A stretch of DNA of 64,000 nt. Origin: an uncultured Acidimicrobiales bacterium. Lineage in GTDB: Bacteria; Actinomycetota; Acidimicrobiia; Acidimicrobiales; SZUA-35. The notes beneath the pieces were generated by a model that had not been told where the DNA came from, did not search any database, and was given only the letters and a program-made list of their open reading frames with translations. This document shows, piece by piece, positions 8,612-16,506 of the stretch. Where the stretch lies: positions 124,001 through 188,000 of the forward strand of contig CALAJV010000011.1 of the NCBI GenBank assembly GCA_937922805.1, given 5' to 3'. The translations under genes were made by a program, and so were the position numbers. Position 1 is the first letter of the stretch; every line of letters starts with the position of its first letter.

Positions 8612-10288
8612 ATGTCAACGCCGGTAAAGAAAAACAGCACGTCCAACGACGTTAGTTCAAAGACCAAAGCCGCTACCAAAGATCGGCGAGTAGCTGGCAA
8701 GGTGGTTGACCGCGACAGTGGCAGCTCAGGTGATGATATTGCGGTCACCTATGACGAGCGAGAAGTCCCACCTCCTCCATCGGAGGCCGATGCGGTAACC
8801 AATGCGGTCTCGCCGCCACCGCCGAAGGCTGATGCAGCTACCGGGTCGACCAAACCGGCGCCATCGAACAATTTGATGGCCCGAGGTTGGCGAGAGTTAG
8901 AGCCGGTGGCCCAAGATGTTTCCGCTACCGTTCGATCAGCGTCCAGGCGGGTAACGCATCGGTCAGACAGAGCAAAGTCATCGCTTGGCTCTCGCCCCGA
9001 AGCGACGAGTGAAATCGATTTGGATGTAGATTCGCAGCGGCCAAGCACCAAGGGCGAACAAGCGCGGTCTTCGGTGCCGAGGCTTTTCTCTAAACGAGTC
9101 GGTGGTGTCGCTCCTTTCGTCTCTCCAAATCAGAGACTTAGCCGCCGAGCACGATTAGGCCAGCTGAACCAACGGGGCTTCGTTCCGTTGAGCCCGGGGA
9201 AACAGAAGCTGAGGCACAGGATTCTGCCCCGAACGATTATTGGGATCGCCACGATGCTGATGTGTGTCGGAATTGGTGCTGCCTTCAGCGGTGCTGCTTT
9301 CTATGCCTACTACGACGACCGGTTGGCTGAAAACGAACGTACGGTGGCACGATTCGTTGAGGGGTTTGACCAGCAGTTCACCGATGCGGCCGGAGCTCTT
9401 GACGATCTTCGTGTCGGCGCGGTCGAAGAGATTCGAACAGAACTCGGCCCGCTTGAGGATCAAGTAACTGATGCTGAAGGGGTAATTACCCTGCCCAAAG
9501 ACATCGGTCCGTCAGTCTGGATGTTGGAGACTCGTGACGAAGATGGCCAAATCGCCAACGGCGCCGCGTTCGCCATCGTTGGGCATCGAGGTGGGACCGC
9601 TCTGGTCACGAGCTATGAACTAACCATCGCGTCTACGACGGCACCGAGTCCAGGTATCGACATTGTCAAAGGAAACCGGCGCATCCCAGCTCAACTTTGG
9701 GCGTGGGACCCAGAGCGAGACTTGGCGTTAGTGGTGGTTGAGGAAGTTATACCGCCGTTAAAGCTGGCTGGTGAGAACGCTCAGATCGAAGCGGTTGGTG
9801 GTCGAGTCTTCGCTATGAGTGGAGTTGGGGGACAAGGGGCAACTGCTTCTCCTGGAGTTCTACTTGATCACTCTCTATCAGGGTTGCAGCACACCGTCCC
9901 GGTTGGAACGTTGTTTACTGGCGGGCCTCTCGTTGATGGGGAAGGCAAAGTCGTTGGCGTCGCTGCCTCCAACTATCGCCCCTATGGCCTTGACCCTGGC
10001 GCGGTGGCCCAAGCCCCGGACGTTCGTTCGATTTGCGCAGTTGTGCTGGAATGTTCAGAGATTCGAGAAGAGGTCGTCGTTGAGGTTGTCAACGAAGAAA
10101 CTGAAGCACCAGAAAGAGGCGAGGAGCCGGTACGAGAAGTAGAGGCTATCGACGAAGAAGACGGTGAGGAAGAAGTTGGGGACACAACCACGATTGATCC
10201 CAACGAAGAACCAGCCGAAGAAAACGAAGGCGACGCCGTCGACGGCGCAACAACTGAAACCTCCGATGCTGAGGACCCAGACTCGTAG
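8612..10288 (+). CDS. Membrane-anchored trypsin-fold pseudoprotease
   Basis: A ~205-residue charged, Pro-rich cytosolic segment, one membrane helix (about 209-233, IIGIATMLMCVGIG...), a short helical stretch, then an extracellular trypsin/HtrA-like barrel (about 295-460) and a Glu/Asp-rich tail. The catalytic residues are replaced: His by Tyr335 (VTSYEL instead of TNAHVV) and the nucleophile Ser by Thr436 (LFTGGPLVD instead of GNSGGPL); the Asp is retained at 370 (PERDLALVVV). It should therefore bind rather than cleave. ATG 8612 is chosen over the upstream in-frame TTG at 8522 because GAGGAGAT precedes it at ideal spacing. Located directly behind the PBP gene. Confidence 0.75.
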   Translation: MSTPVKKNSTSNDVSSKTKAATKDRRVAGKVVDRDSGSSGDDIAVTYDEREVPPPPSEADAVTNAVSPPPPKADAATGSTKPAPSNNLMARGWRELEPVAQDVSATVRSASRRVTHRSDRAKSSLGSRPEATSEIDLDVDSQRPSTKGEQARSSVPRLFSKRVGGVAPFVSPNQRLSRRARLGQLNQRGFVPLSPGKQKLRHRILPRTIIGIATMLMCVGIGAAFSGAAFYAYYDDRLAENERTVARFVEGFDQQFTDAAGALDDLRVGAVEEIRTELGPLEDQVTDAEGVITLPKDIGPSVWMLETRDEDGQIANGAAFAIVGHRGGTALVTSYELTIASTTAPSPGIDIVKGNRRIPAQLWAWDPERDLALVVVEEVIPPLKLAGENAQIEAVGGRVFAMSGVGGQGATASPGVLLDHSLSGLQHTVPVGTLFTGGPLVDGEGKVVGVAASNYRPYGLDPGAVAQAPDVRSICAVVLECSEIREEVVVEVVNEETEAPERGEEPVREVEAIDEEDGEEEVGDTTTIDPNEEPAEENEGDAVDGATTETSDAEDPDS

Positions 10289-10299
10289 GAAGTGACCGA

Positions 10300-10328
10300 G
10301 CGGCTCTCCACCCCGAGTGGAGGGCCGC
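10300..10328. terminator. Hairpin between convergent genes
   Basis: GCGGCTCTCCAC / GTGGAGGGCCGC, a 12-bp stem with one G.U-type mismatch and a CCCGA loop, lies 11 bases after the pseudoprotease stop and before the end of the opposing 67-aa gene. It could terminate transcription from both sides, although no T-run follows. Confidence 0.5.
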
Positions 10329-10357
10329 GAAGTAACGTAGAGTCCGCTAAGCCATCG

Positions 10358-10561
10358 TTATTGTCGGCTAGCGCTCTCTTCGGTTTGTTCGAGGATGTGA
10401 GCACCGGTTCGGTCTTTGGTGGGGCCACGCTGAGCTGGTTTGACCAGCTTGGCCTTAAACGGCTTCTGCGGAAAATTCACCCGATCGATGATGACAGCAA
10501 CCACGGCCAACACCAAAGCGGCGAGACACATAAGAAATAGGTTGCTTGCAGTCAGGTTCAT
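10358..10561 (-). CDS. Small single-pass membrane protein
   Basis: 67 residues: one N-terminal membrane helix (LFLMCLAALVLAVVAVIID), then a basic, Pro/Lys-rich cytosolic tail ending in EESASRQ. The ATG at 10561 overlaps the TGA of the upstream LLM oxidoreductase gene (ATGA), a sign of translational coupling and the reason for choosing this start over a longer frame that would run inside the oxidoreductase. No family recognised; function unknown. The plus-strand frame over the same bases is rejected as a shadow because it lacks a hydrophobic or conserved pattern. Confidence 0.6.
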   Translation of the reverse strand: MNLTASNLFLMCLAALVLAVVAVIIDRVNFPQKPFKAKLVKPAQRGPTKDRTGAHILEQTEESASRQ

Positions 10562-11439
10562 AGTAATGCCTCGGCTAGGAGAGACCAGGGCTTTAAGGGT
10601 ATCGCTGCTGGATCTTCTTGCAGGACCTGGACACACACATGGGTGGCTCCGGCATCTTGATGAGCTCGCACTCTAGCAACGATGTCGTCAAGCGAGCCCC
10701 AGGCTACGACGGCGTCGACAACATCATCGGACGCATCGGCGACATCTGCCTCATCGAAACCGAGCCGAATCAAATTGTTGGCGTAGTTCGGTAGGCCAAG
10801 GTAGACCGACATGTGCTTACGAGCTATCGCTCTAGCCGTATCGGCGTCTTCTTCCAGAACGACCATTTGTTCGACCGCCAAGATCTTGTCTGGCCCGATT
10901 GCTTCTTTGGCAATCGCGGTGTGCTCGACTGGAACAAAATAAGGGTGGGCTCCGTCAGCCATTTCGGCTGATAGCGCAAGCATCTTTGGTCCGAGTGCGG
11001 CTAAGAGTCGGGTTGGTTTCTCCGTTGGTTCAACCCCTTTGAACATTGAGGCGTCCATGCGCTCTAGGTATTCGCGCATTTTGGACAGGGGTTTGGAGTA
11101 GTCGTGCTTGCGTACCCACTCGGTCAGCGTGTGATGGCTAACACCGAGCCCGAGTATGAAACGGTCGTCGTAGGCTTCGTTTAGGGTGAGCGTTGCGTTG
11201 GACGTGGTCATGGCATCACGGGCCCAGATAGAAGCAATCCCGGTGGCAACGTTCATGGTCGAGGTTGCTTCGAGCATCATCGCGGCAGAAACGAATGGAT
11301 CTCGAGAAACTGTCTCTGGAATCCACAGTGTGGGCCACCCGGCTTCGTCTAGCTCAGCAACAGTCTCTCGCACCTTGTTGGCAGGATGACCGTCGAGCAC
11401 GCCTTGCCAGATTCCAACTTCTCCAAGATTCTTCATCAT
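10558..11439 (-). CDS. F420-dependent LLM-class oxidoreductase (TIGR03620-like)
   Basis: Luciferase-like monooxygenase fold. The N-terminus MKNLGEVGIWQGVLDG with ELDEAGWPTLWIPE and IASIWARD matches the actinobacterial subfamily that uses F420 rather than FMN; the substrate is unknown. The start is taken as the second of two adjacent ATGs at 11442/11439, since homologues begin with this sequence; a frame extending to 11484 adds 15 residues with no ribosome site. Length 293 aa fits. Its stop overlaps the start of the 67-aa membrane protein. The assignment to F420 is from family knowledge and not shown by the sequence alone. Confidence 0.82.
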   Translation of the reverse strand: MMKNLGEVGIWQGVLDGHPANKVRETVAELDEAGWPTLWIPETVSRDPFVSAAMMLEATSTMNVATGIASIWARDAMTTSNATLTLNEAYDDRFILGLGVSHHTLTEWVRKHDYSKPLSKMREYLERMDASMFKGVEPTEKPTRLLAALGPKMLALSAEMADGAHPYFVPVEHTAIAKEAIGPDKILAVEQMVVLEEDADTARAIARKHMSVYLGLPNYANNLIRLGFDEADVADASDDVVDAVVAWGSLDDIVARVRAHQDAGATHVCVQVLQEDPAAIPLKPWSLLAEALL

Positions 11440-11532
11440 ATAGAAGGTAGTTGAAGTCCGGTAGCGATGCGAGACAGCAACCATCGAATCGGGCTACGTA
11501 CCCAAATCGGCGCTACCGCGTAGCTCGCGGTC

Positions 11533-12582
11533 TTAGCTGCGGCGCACGGCGATAGCGACAGATCGTTCGGCATGGTCGGCCCAGCTTCGCTTGTAGCCGA
11601 AGTCCATACCTAAGTCGTAGATATCGGCCAGCTGGTCGGCGCACAGCGCTTGGATCTGATGGTTCTGCAATATGTTGCCGATCGACAACTCATCGTGGTC
11701 GTCTACGTAACTTAGTTGAAGTCCTCGATACCGGCGGTTGCGGAGTCCGCCAACAATATACCCAACGTCTTCACCGTCGATCAGGGCTACGTGCGCTAGT
11801 AGTCGTTTGCGTTCGGCCAGTCGGTGAAACATCGTAGAATACATGGTCTGCATCTCAGCGGAAGTAATTCCAGAGTCGTCTTTACCCTTCCAGCTTCGAT
11901 GTTCGATCGAGAGCAATCGGTTGAAGATCTGTCGATCGCTACTGACGTCTTCGATAACGAGGCCAGCGTGAGCAGCGGCTCGGCTGGCCTTGCGAAGGTT
12001 GCGGCGGAATTTCGAACTTCGGGTTGATAGCCAATGCTCGAAACCCTGGTCGAGCCGTGCGGTTTGCCGGGCGATTCCTGGCTGTAGCGAAACATGTCCA
12101 ACTGAGCTCAGAGCGTTCGCCGCATCGATAGTGAACTGATCGGGCCGAATAGGTTCGCTTTCGGCCGATCGGGGCTCCGAGCCGCTAGCAGGAAACCCAG
12201 TCAGATAAGCCACATCCCAACTCGGATCGGAGTGAAGGTATTCGACCATGGTCTTCGTAGTTGCGGAAAGGTCCGATCCGACGATCGGACACCCGAATCC
12301 CCAAAGAGGTTCAAGGCAGCCAAGTAGCGTCAGATCGTTTGGCATTTGATAGCGGTCCAAAGCAACGAATCCGGCGTTGTTGTCGGCTTCAAGCAAAATG
12401 TGTTCGTTGTCAGGAGCGAATCCAGCGTTGACGGACAAGATCCAATCCGGCCCGCTGCACCAGTGATCAATTCCTGCGGTGGCGTCAACCGCTCGCTCAA
12501 CATCGGTCCATCGGGATGCGAACTCATCAAGCGAGAGTTCTCGCAACGGCGGCCTCATTTCGACTGAGAAAATAGATACCAC
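11533..12582 (-). CDS. GNAT-fold acyltransferase of the CelD/BcsL type
   Basis: The central segment SSKFRRNLRKASRAA followed by LLSIEHRSWKGKD and the C-terminal YIVGGLRNRRYRGLQLSYVDD and YDLGMDFGYKRSWADH match the Acetyltransf_6 (CelD) domain, found in enzymes that acylate polysaccharides or transfer amino acids. The N-terminal ~170 residues form the degenerate first GNAT half. Probably cytosolic; substrate unknown. The longest frame begins with GTG at 12582, and ATG eight codons later is an alternative. It stands alone between the LLM gene (upstream end 11439) and the divergent PhyH gene. Confidence 0.75.
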   Translation of the reverse strand: MVSIFSVEMRPPLRELSLDEFASRWTDVERAVDATAGIDHWCSGPDWILSVNAGFAPDNEHILLEADNNAGFVALDRYQMPNDLTLLGCLEPLWGFGCPIVGSDLSATTKTMVEYLHSDPSWDVAYLTGFPASGSEPRSAESEPIRPDQFTIDAANALSSVGHVSLQPGIARQTARLDQGFEHWLSTRSSKFRRNLRKASRAAAHAGLVIEDVSSDRQIFNRLLSIEHRSWKGKDDSGITSAEMQTMYSTMFHRLAERKRLLAHVALIDGEDVGYIVGGLRNRRYRGLQLSYVDDHDELSIGNILQNHQIQALCADQLADIYDLGMDFGYKRSWADHAERSVAIAVRRS

Positions 12583-12730
12583 TAATGCTACTCATGCTGA
12601 GGCCTTTGGATTGGAAGCGGCCCTGAATGGGTTGCGAGAAATGTGTGGGTTGGAATGTTTGTGTCGAACACAATTCGGTGGGAGCGAAGTTATCTGCCAA
12701 AACCTTGACAATGGCGAATTAAGCTAGCGA

Positions 12731-12758
12731 TTGGACAAAGCTTCGATGTAGTTATATA
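12731..12758 (+). promoter_or_regulatory. Candidate promoter of the PhyH-type gene
   Basis: TTGGAC, 16 bases, then TATATA, which ends 4 bases before the ATG at 12763. The closeness implies a leaderless or nearly leaderless message; there is no Shine-Dalgarno sequence. Confidence 0.4.
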
Positions 12759-12762
12759 GGTA

Positions 12763-13584
12763 ATGCCTGGCCAGTTAGTCGACGACGACGCAATTGAAGC
12801 TTTCGCGAGAGACGGAGTTATCGTTCTTCGCGGAATCCTGAACCCTGACGAGGTCTCTCTGGTGGGGGTAGGGATAGACAAGGCGCTGGCCGCTCCCAGC
12901 AAGCGGGTGAAGCACGTGAGTGATCCCGACGAGTCGGGAGCGTTCGTAGAAGATTTTCTTCGCTGGAGTGACGTTGACGAGATTAAGCATCTCGCATTTG
13001 GCTCTCGAGTGGGGGAAGCAGCTGCCGCTCTAATGGATTCGATGTCGGCTCGCTTCTATCACGATCACCTCTTGGTCAAAGAAGCAAACACGTCTCAAGT
13101 TACGCCATGGCATCAAGATCAGCCGTACTACAACGTTGAAGGAACTGGTATAAGCGCCTGGTTGCCAGCCGATCCGGTTCCCAAAGATGCCTCACCTGAG
13201 TTTTGGGCTGGTTCACATCTTGGTCCGTGGCGAATGCCTCGCAGCTTTCTTGATAAGGAGGCCAACTGGTTTCCGGAAGGATCGTTAGCGGAGATCCCGA
13301 ATATCGAAGCTGATCGGTCGGCTTACGACATTCGGCAGTGGGCCTTGCAGCCCGGTGACGCCATCTTTTTCAGCTTTTTGGCGTTGCACAGCGCTCCTGG
13401 GTTTCCGTATGAAGAGCGCCGTCGGGCGTTATCGCTTCGCTACCTAGGATCTGACGCTCGACATGTTGTTCGATCTTGGGCGACGTCGCCGTCTTTTGAG
13501 GGCATCGCTGATGATCTCGCCGATGGAGATTCGTTCGATCATCCATCGTTTCCATTGGCCTGGCCTCGGACCGAAGTTTCCTAG
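12763..13584 (+). CDS. Phytanoyl-CoA dioxygenase (PhyH) family protein
   Basis: Fe(II)/2-oxoglutarate-dependent dioxygenase. The facial triad is His117 and Asp119 (PWHQDQPYYN) with the distal His209 (LALHSAPG); the 2-oxoglutarate-binding Arg lies in RRALSLRYLG near residue 220. 273 aa is typical. The substrate cannot be read from sequence; family members hydroxylate acyl-CoAs, small metabolites and secondary metabolites. Monocistronic, divergent from the CelD-type acetyltransferase and convergent with the XRE regulator gene (14 bases between stops). Confidence 0.88.
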   Translation: MPGQLVDDDAIEAFARDGVIVLRGILNPDEVSLVGVGIDKALAAPSKRVKHVSDPDESGAFVEDFLRWSDVDEIKHLAFGSRVGEAAAALMDSMSARFYHDHLLVKEANTSQVTPWHQDQPYYNVEGTGISAWLPADPVPKDASPEFWAGSHLGPWRMPRSFLDKEANWFPEGSLAEIPNIEADRSAYDIRQWALQPGDAIFFSFLALHSAPGFPYEERRRALSLRYLGSDARHVVRSWATSPSFEGIADDLADGDSFDHPSFPLAWPRTEVS

Positions 13585-13598
13585 TCGGCTTAGGTTCA

Positions 13599-13802
13599 TC
13601 AGCTGTCGGTTTCATCGGGGCTGAAGAGATCTTCGATCGGTTCGCCGAACACCGCAGCCAGTTTGAATGCTAGGGGAAGGCTTGGATCGTAGCGGCCTTT
13701 CTCTAAAGCGTTTATCGTTTGTCGGGAAACGCCAAGCTTGTCGCCGAGCTCTGATTGACTCCAAGATTGAAGAGTTCGTAGCTCGCGGATGCGATTTTTC
13801 AA
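13599..13802 (-). CDS. XRE-family helix-turn-helix regulator
   Basis: 67-residue single HTH_3 domain (IRELRTLQSWSQSELGDKLGVS, then RQTINALEKGRYDPSLPLAFKLA), the compact type seen in two-gene units with a small membrane protein. The ATG at 13802 overlaps the stop of the upstream membrane-protein gene (ATGA), so the pair is translationally coupled. A role as autoregulator of the promoter at 14229-14257 is inference. Confidence 0.92.
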   Translation of the reverse strand: MKNRIRELRTLQSWSQSELGDKLGVSRQTINALEKGRYDPSLPLAFKLAAVFGEPIEDLFSPDETDS

Positions 13803-14221
13803 CAGTCGACCATTCGGCTATTGGCTCTACCGGCACCGATCATCCAACCTAACATTCCGACCCCATAGATAATCCATGGTCCGGCATAACGAAGTTGTAG
13901 CCCGGCGATGGCCAGGAACCCGATTGTCATGGCCGCAATCATGGCCGCTCCAAACCCGACGGACATGCCTGAAACCTGTATCCCGCGGTGCATTTCATCG
14001 ATCCGACCGAGGTGTCTGGCGACAGCCGCCATGGCCCACAGGGCCGGTGCCATTGGTGCTAGCACTGCCAAATATTTCCACCAGCCTGCCGATTCGAAAT
14101 CGATCACGAATATCACCAGCAACAGAATGGCGCTGTAGCCGGCGACTCCTAGACCGAACTCCCGAAGATAGGCCGACCCGGCTGCTCGCTCGACTTGAGT
14201 TCTAGATGCGTGTTTCTCCAT
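13799..14221 (-). CDS. Small multi-pass membrane protein paired with an XRE regulator
   Basis: 140 residues with four probable membrane helices (YSAILLLVIFVIDF; YLAVLAPMAPALWAMA; MSVGFGAAMIAAMTIGFLAI; GPWIIYGVGMLGWMIGAG). No family assigned; small proteins of this layout often sit with short XRE regulators. ATG 14221 is preferred to an in-frame start at 14311, because a consensus promoter (TTGACA-17-TACAGT) ends 7 bases before 14221 and would exclude the longer frame from the transcript. Confidence 0.75.
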   Translation of the reverse strand: MEKHASRTQVERAAGSAYLREFGLGVAGYSAILLLVIFVIDFESAGWWKYLAVLAPMAPALWAMAAVARHLGRIDEMHRGIQVSGMSVGFGAAMIAAMTIGFLAIAGLQLRYAGPWIIYGVGMLGWMIGAGRANSRMVDC

Positions 14222-14228
14222 GCCAGCT

Positions 14229-14257
14229 ACTGTAAAGCACACTTTCCAATATGTCAA
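14229..14257 (-). promoter_or_regulatory. Consensus sigma-70-type promoter, leaderless
   Basis: On the minus strand TTGACA (14257-14252), exactly 17 bases, TACAGT (14234-14229), then 7 bases to the ATG at 14221. This is the best promoter in the window. The spacer contains AAAG-TGTG-CTTT, a small inverted repeat that could be an operator for the XRE protein. Confidence 0.75.
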
Positions 14258-14345
14258 GGTCGCTTTCCATTTGTGACCAACGGTGGAGATAGAGATGAAG
14301 GTGCTTGTCAACTCTGGGCCGTGTAGCGTAGATCGCTGCGAGTGA

Positions 14346-14417
14346 GCCCCCGTAGCTCAGTGGATAGAGCATTGGTTTCCTAAACCATGAGCGCAAGTTC
14401 GATTCTTGCCGGGGGCA
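14346..14417 (+). tRNA. tRNA-Arg (anticodon CCU)
   Basis: A complete cloverleaf: acceptor GCCCCCG/CGGGGGC, D-stem GCTC/GAGC, anticodon loop TTCCTAA giving anticodon CCT (reads AGG), T-stem GCAAG/CTTGC with loop TTCGATT, discriminator A. The 27-43 pair of the anticodon stem is T:T. CCA is not encoded. 72 bases without the 3' CCA. Confidence 0.95.
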
Positions 14418-14486
14418 CGCCACCGAACCAATTAGTCAACAAGCCAAGGGTTGGGCTCACACGATCGAGATGTCGCGGTCCGTTGG

Positions 14487-15311
14487 CTAGGAGTAGTTGG
14501 TGACGTTGGCCCCATGACGGTCACGACGCCATTTTCTAATATGTTCCGAGACCGTTCGGACTAGCGGAAGCCGGTCGACCGGCGAAGGAGTAATGTCGGA
14601 TGCTGTGGGTCTTGTGCCGACCATGTTCGGCAAGGCCAAAAGTCGAATAATCTCTGGATAGACCCAACCAAACGTGTTGATGGCGCCGTCAGAAGCAATC
14701 GGTCCTTGGAGATCATCCCCGGGTGTCCCGACAGAAATGGCTTGTAGATGGTCAATCCACCGGTCGTAGGCGGAGTGATGAAGGAAATAGGCGTGGGCTC
14801 CATTTGTCCGCTTGGAAAATTCGATCCAACCAGAGGAACGGTTCGGGTCAAGCGCATCGGCATCAGGCACTTCGTTCCAAATGTCGAAGTAGCCAAGGCT
14901 CGCCAGCTGCCACTCTTGGTTGCTCAAATCTTCAATCAGCCCGCACCGATGGTGGACCCACTGAGGATTGAATGCCAGATCGTCTTCCATGACCAGAATC
15001 CGCTCGTGGCCTTGTTCATTCGCCCACTCGACCACCTGGAGATGAGCATCAAGATTGCTCCGAAAACCACAATTGGTGAAACCGGCAGGGTGGTCGAATT
15101 TGCGAGGCCTAATTATGTGCACGTCGCTACCAGCATCTAGCCGTCGACCCGCAGCCTGAGAGATCTCAATCAGGGAATCACGTAGTCGGCCCGGACGATT
15201 GACCATATTAATGAGAACGGGCTTGGCAAACTGCACCAGATCCGTTTTCGGCTTCCCAGTCGTGTCCACGGAAGGTTGATCGACATGATTTTCCGTTCGC
15301 TTTATCGGCAA
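14487..15311 (-). CDS. Glycosyltransferase family 25 protein
   Basis: Sugar transferase of the LPS/GT25 type. The nucleotide-sugar core shows VLINMVNRPGRLRDSL near residue 32, a RSNLDAHLQVVEWANEQGHE stretch, and ILVMEDDLAFN, where EDD is the metal-binding acidic motif. 274 aa is normal. The acceptor is unknown; surface glycan or protein glycosylation is plausible. TTG at 15311 is the longest start and has no obvious ribosome site, so the real start may lie up to 14 codons inside (GTG at 15269). Isolated, downstream of tRNA-Arg on the other strand. Confidence 0.78.
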   Translation of the reverse strand: MPIKRTENHVDQPSVDTTGKPKTDLVQFAKPVLINMVNRPGRLRDSLIEISQAAGRRLDAGSDVHIIRPRKFDHPAGFTNCGFRSNLDAHLQVVEWANEQGHERILVMEDDLAFNPQWVHHRCGLIEDLSNQEWQLASLGYFDIWNEVPDADALDPNRSSGWIEFSKRTNGAHAYFLHHSAYDRWIDHLQAISVGTPGDDLQGPIASDGAINTFGWVYPEIIRLLALPNMVGTRPTASDITPSPVDRLPLVRTVSEHIRKWRRDRHGANVTNYS

Positions 15312-15370
15312 CGGGAAAGAACGAAGGGAACGCCTTGATGCGATTGATTCATCTGGCCTAGCACGTGACG

Positions 15371-15859
15371 CTAGCTAGCTCCGTCAATCGACAACGCTCG
15401 ATCGCCAACGTCGGCGGCCAGGGGCAAAATAAGCTGGTGTTCGTCGGTACCGGCTGGGCAGGTCATAGCGGCAACGTTTTGGTGAACGCCTACTTCGATT
15501 GAAATGACTACCGCATCGGCCGTCTCAGTTGCCATTGCTCGTCCGCCGGCGCAGGGAGCGAATCCGGCTGGGAAGGTAACGATCAGCTGCGATCCAGAAG
15601 TTGGATCTGGAATTACCGAACCTTCGCTCGTTGGTTGAAAGTTGGTGAGCTGATCATCGGTGGTCACCCAGTCGCCTGGGCCATTTGAACTATTCGCAGC
15701 GCTGGTCGTAGTCTCTTCGGCTGTAGACGAGTTTGTTGTCGGTGGGCTTTCGTCGCTGGACCCAGCAGTTTCGACCGTAGCAGCGGCACCACAGGCTGCT
15801 AGAACAAAAAGGGAAGAGCATAGAGTTATGAGGATCGTACTAGCGGCGTTTTTCTTCAT
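15371..15859 (-). CDS. Small secreted lipoprotein, unknown
   Basis: MKKNAASTILITLCSSLFVLAACGA is a standard lipoprotein signal (lipobox LAAC), followed by a Ser/Thr-rich linker and a ~90-residue beta-rich domain (SQLIVTFPAGFAPCAGGRA, VVISIEVGVHQNVAAMTC) with two Cys that may pair. ATG 15859 is preferred over the longer frame from 15943 because the signal peptide starts exactly here. No family recognised. Divergent from another small lipoprotein gene 90 bases away. Confidence 0.68.
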   Translation of the reverse strand: MKKNAASTILITLCSSLFVLAACGAAATVETAGSSDESPPTTNSSTAEETTTSAANSSNGPGDWVTTDDQLTNFQPTSEGSVIPDPTSGSQLIVTFPAGFAPCAGGRAMATETADAVVISIEVGVHQNVAAMTCPAGTDEHQLILPLAADVGDRALSIDGAS

Positions 15860-15949
15860 GTGGGTATGACGTTGCTGGGAGGGTAGCTGGTTCCCGCGGA
15901 TCAGAGTTTTTTTTCGAACTGGTTGACCATATGCTTCGTCCAACTATTT

Positions 15950-16474
15950 ATGAGACAAATCTTCATCACGCTTATCGTCGTTGCATGTATCACTGCCAGC
16001 TGCGGCCAAGGCCAGACGTTCATAGAGCCAGCGTTCCTGGTCCCAAATGTCGATGAGATTGAATTCAGCCGTGCCGTCTACATCGGACAAGAAGCCAAGG
16101 TGCAACTCGAGGCATTGTTAGAAGAAAACAACGCCCGGTTTGAGGCAGAAGGATATGAGTTCTCGACAGACCCAGAATTGCCAACCGATCTGCGTCTGAT
16201 TAGCGAGGTAGATGTCGATGAGTTCTTCTTCATCGTCGATGGGTTCTATTGCACTGATGGTGAGATGAGGTTGACTGCGACATCGTCGTCGGTCGTCATT
16301 GCCCAACACGACGAAGTTGCTTGTGCCCAGGCTCAGCCGGTTTCTTCGATCTTCATCGTGGACCGTAACCTTATGGAACCAACCTTCACCGTCGGAACCG
16401 ACTGCGAAGTTAACTACTGCAGCGGCCCCCCAGACGTAATCCAAGTTGAGGATTGGAACGTTGTGATCGAATAG
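15950..16474 (+). CDS. Small secreted lipoprotein, unknown
   Basis: MRQIFITLIVVACITASCGQ is a lipoprotein signal (lipobox TASC). The mature part (~155 aa) is acidic and beta-rich with four Cys (YCTDGEMRL, EVACAQ, TDCEVNYC). ATG 15950 is chosen since it opens the signal; the longer frame from 15923 adds 9 unconvincing residues. It ends 32 bases before the methyltransferase start. No function can be assigned. Confidence 0.62.
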   Translation: MRQIFITLIVVACITASCGQGQTFIEPAFLVPNVDEIEFSRAVYIGQEAKVQLEALLEENNARFEAEGYEFSTDPELPTDLRLISEVDVDEFFFIVDGFYCTDGEMRLTATSSSVVIAQHDEVACAQAQPVSSIFIVDRNLMEPTFTVGTDCEVNYCSGPPDVIQVEDWNVVIE

Positions 16475-16506
16475 ATTACCGACAGGAACTATGCGAGGAG
16501 CCGGCA

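Noticed and set aside
10292..10540. Plus-strand frame of 82 aa after the pseudoprotease
   Set aside because: It begins at the terminator-like hairpin and runs antisense to the coupled 67-aa membrane protein, which has the better coding signs.
14202..14423. Minus-strand frame of 73 aa with MLYPLSYGG
   Set aside because: It is antisense to the tRNA-Arg gene; this translated tRNA complement is a well-known spurious annotation.
15923..15950. TTGACC-16-TATTTA as promoter of the small lipoprotein gene
   Set aside because: The -10 would abut the ATG itself, placing the transcript start inside the coding region.
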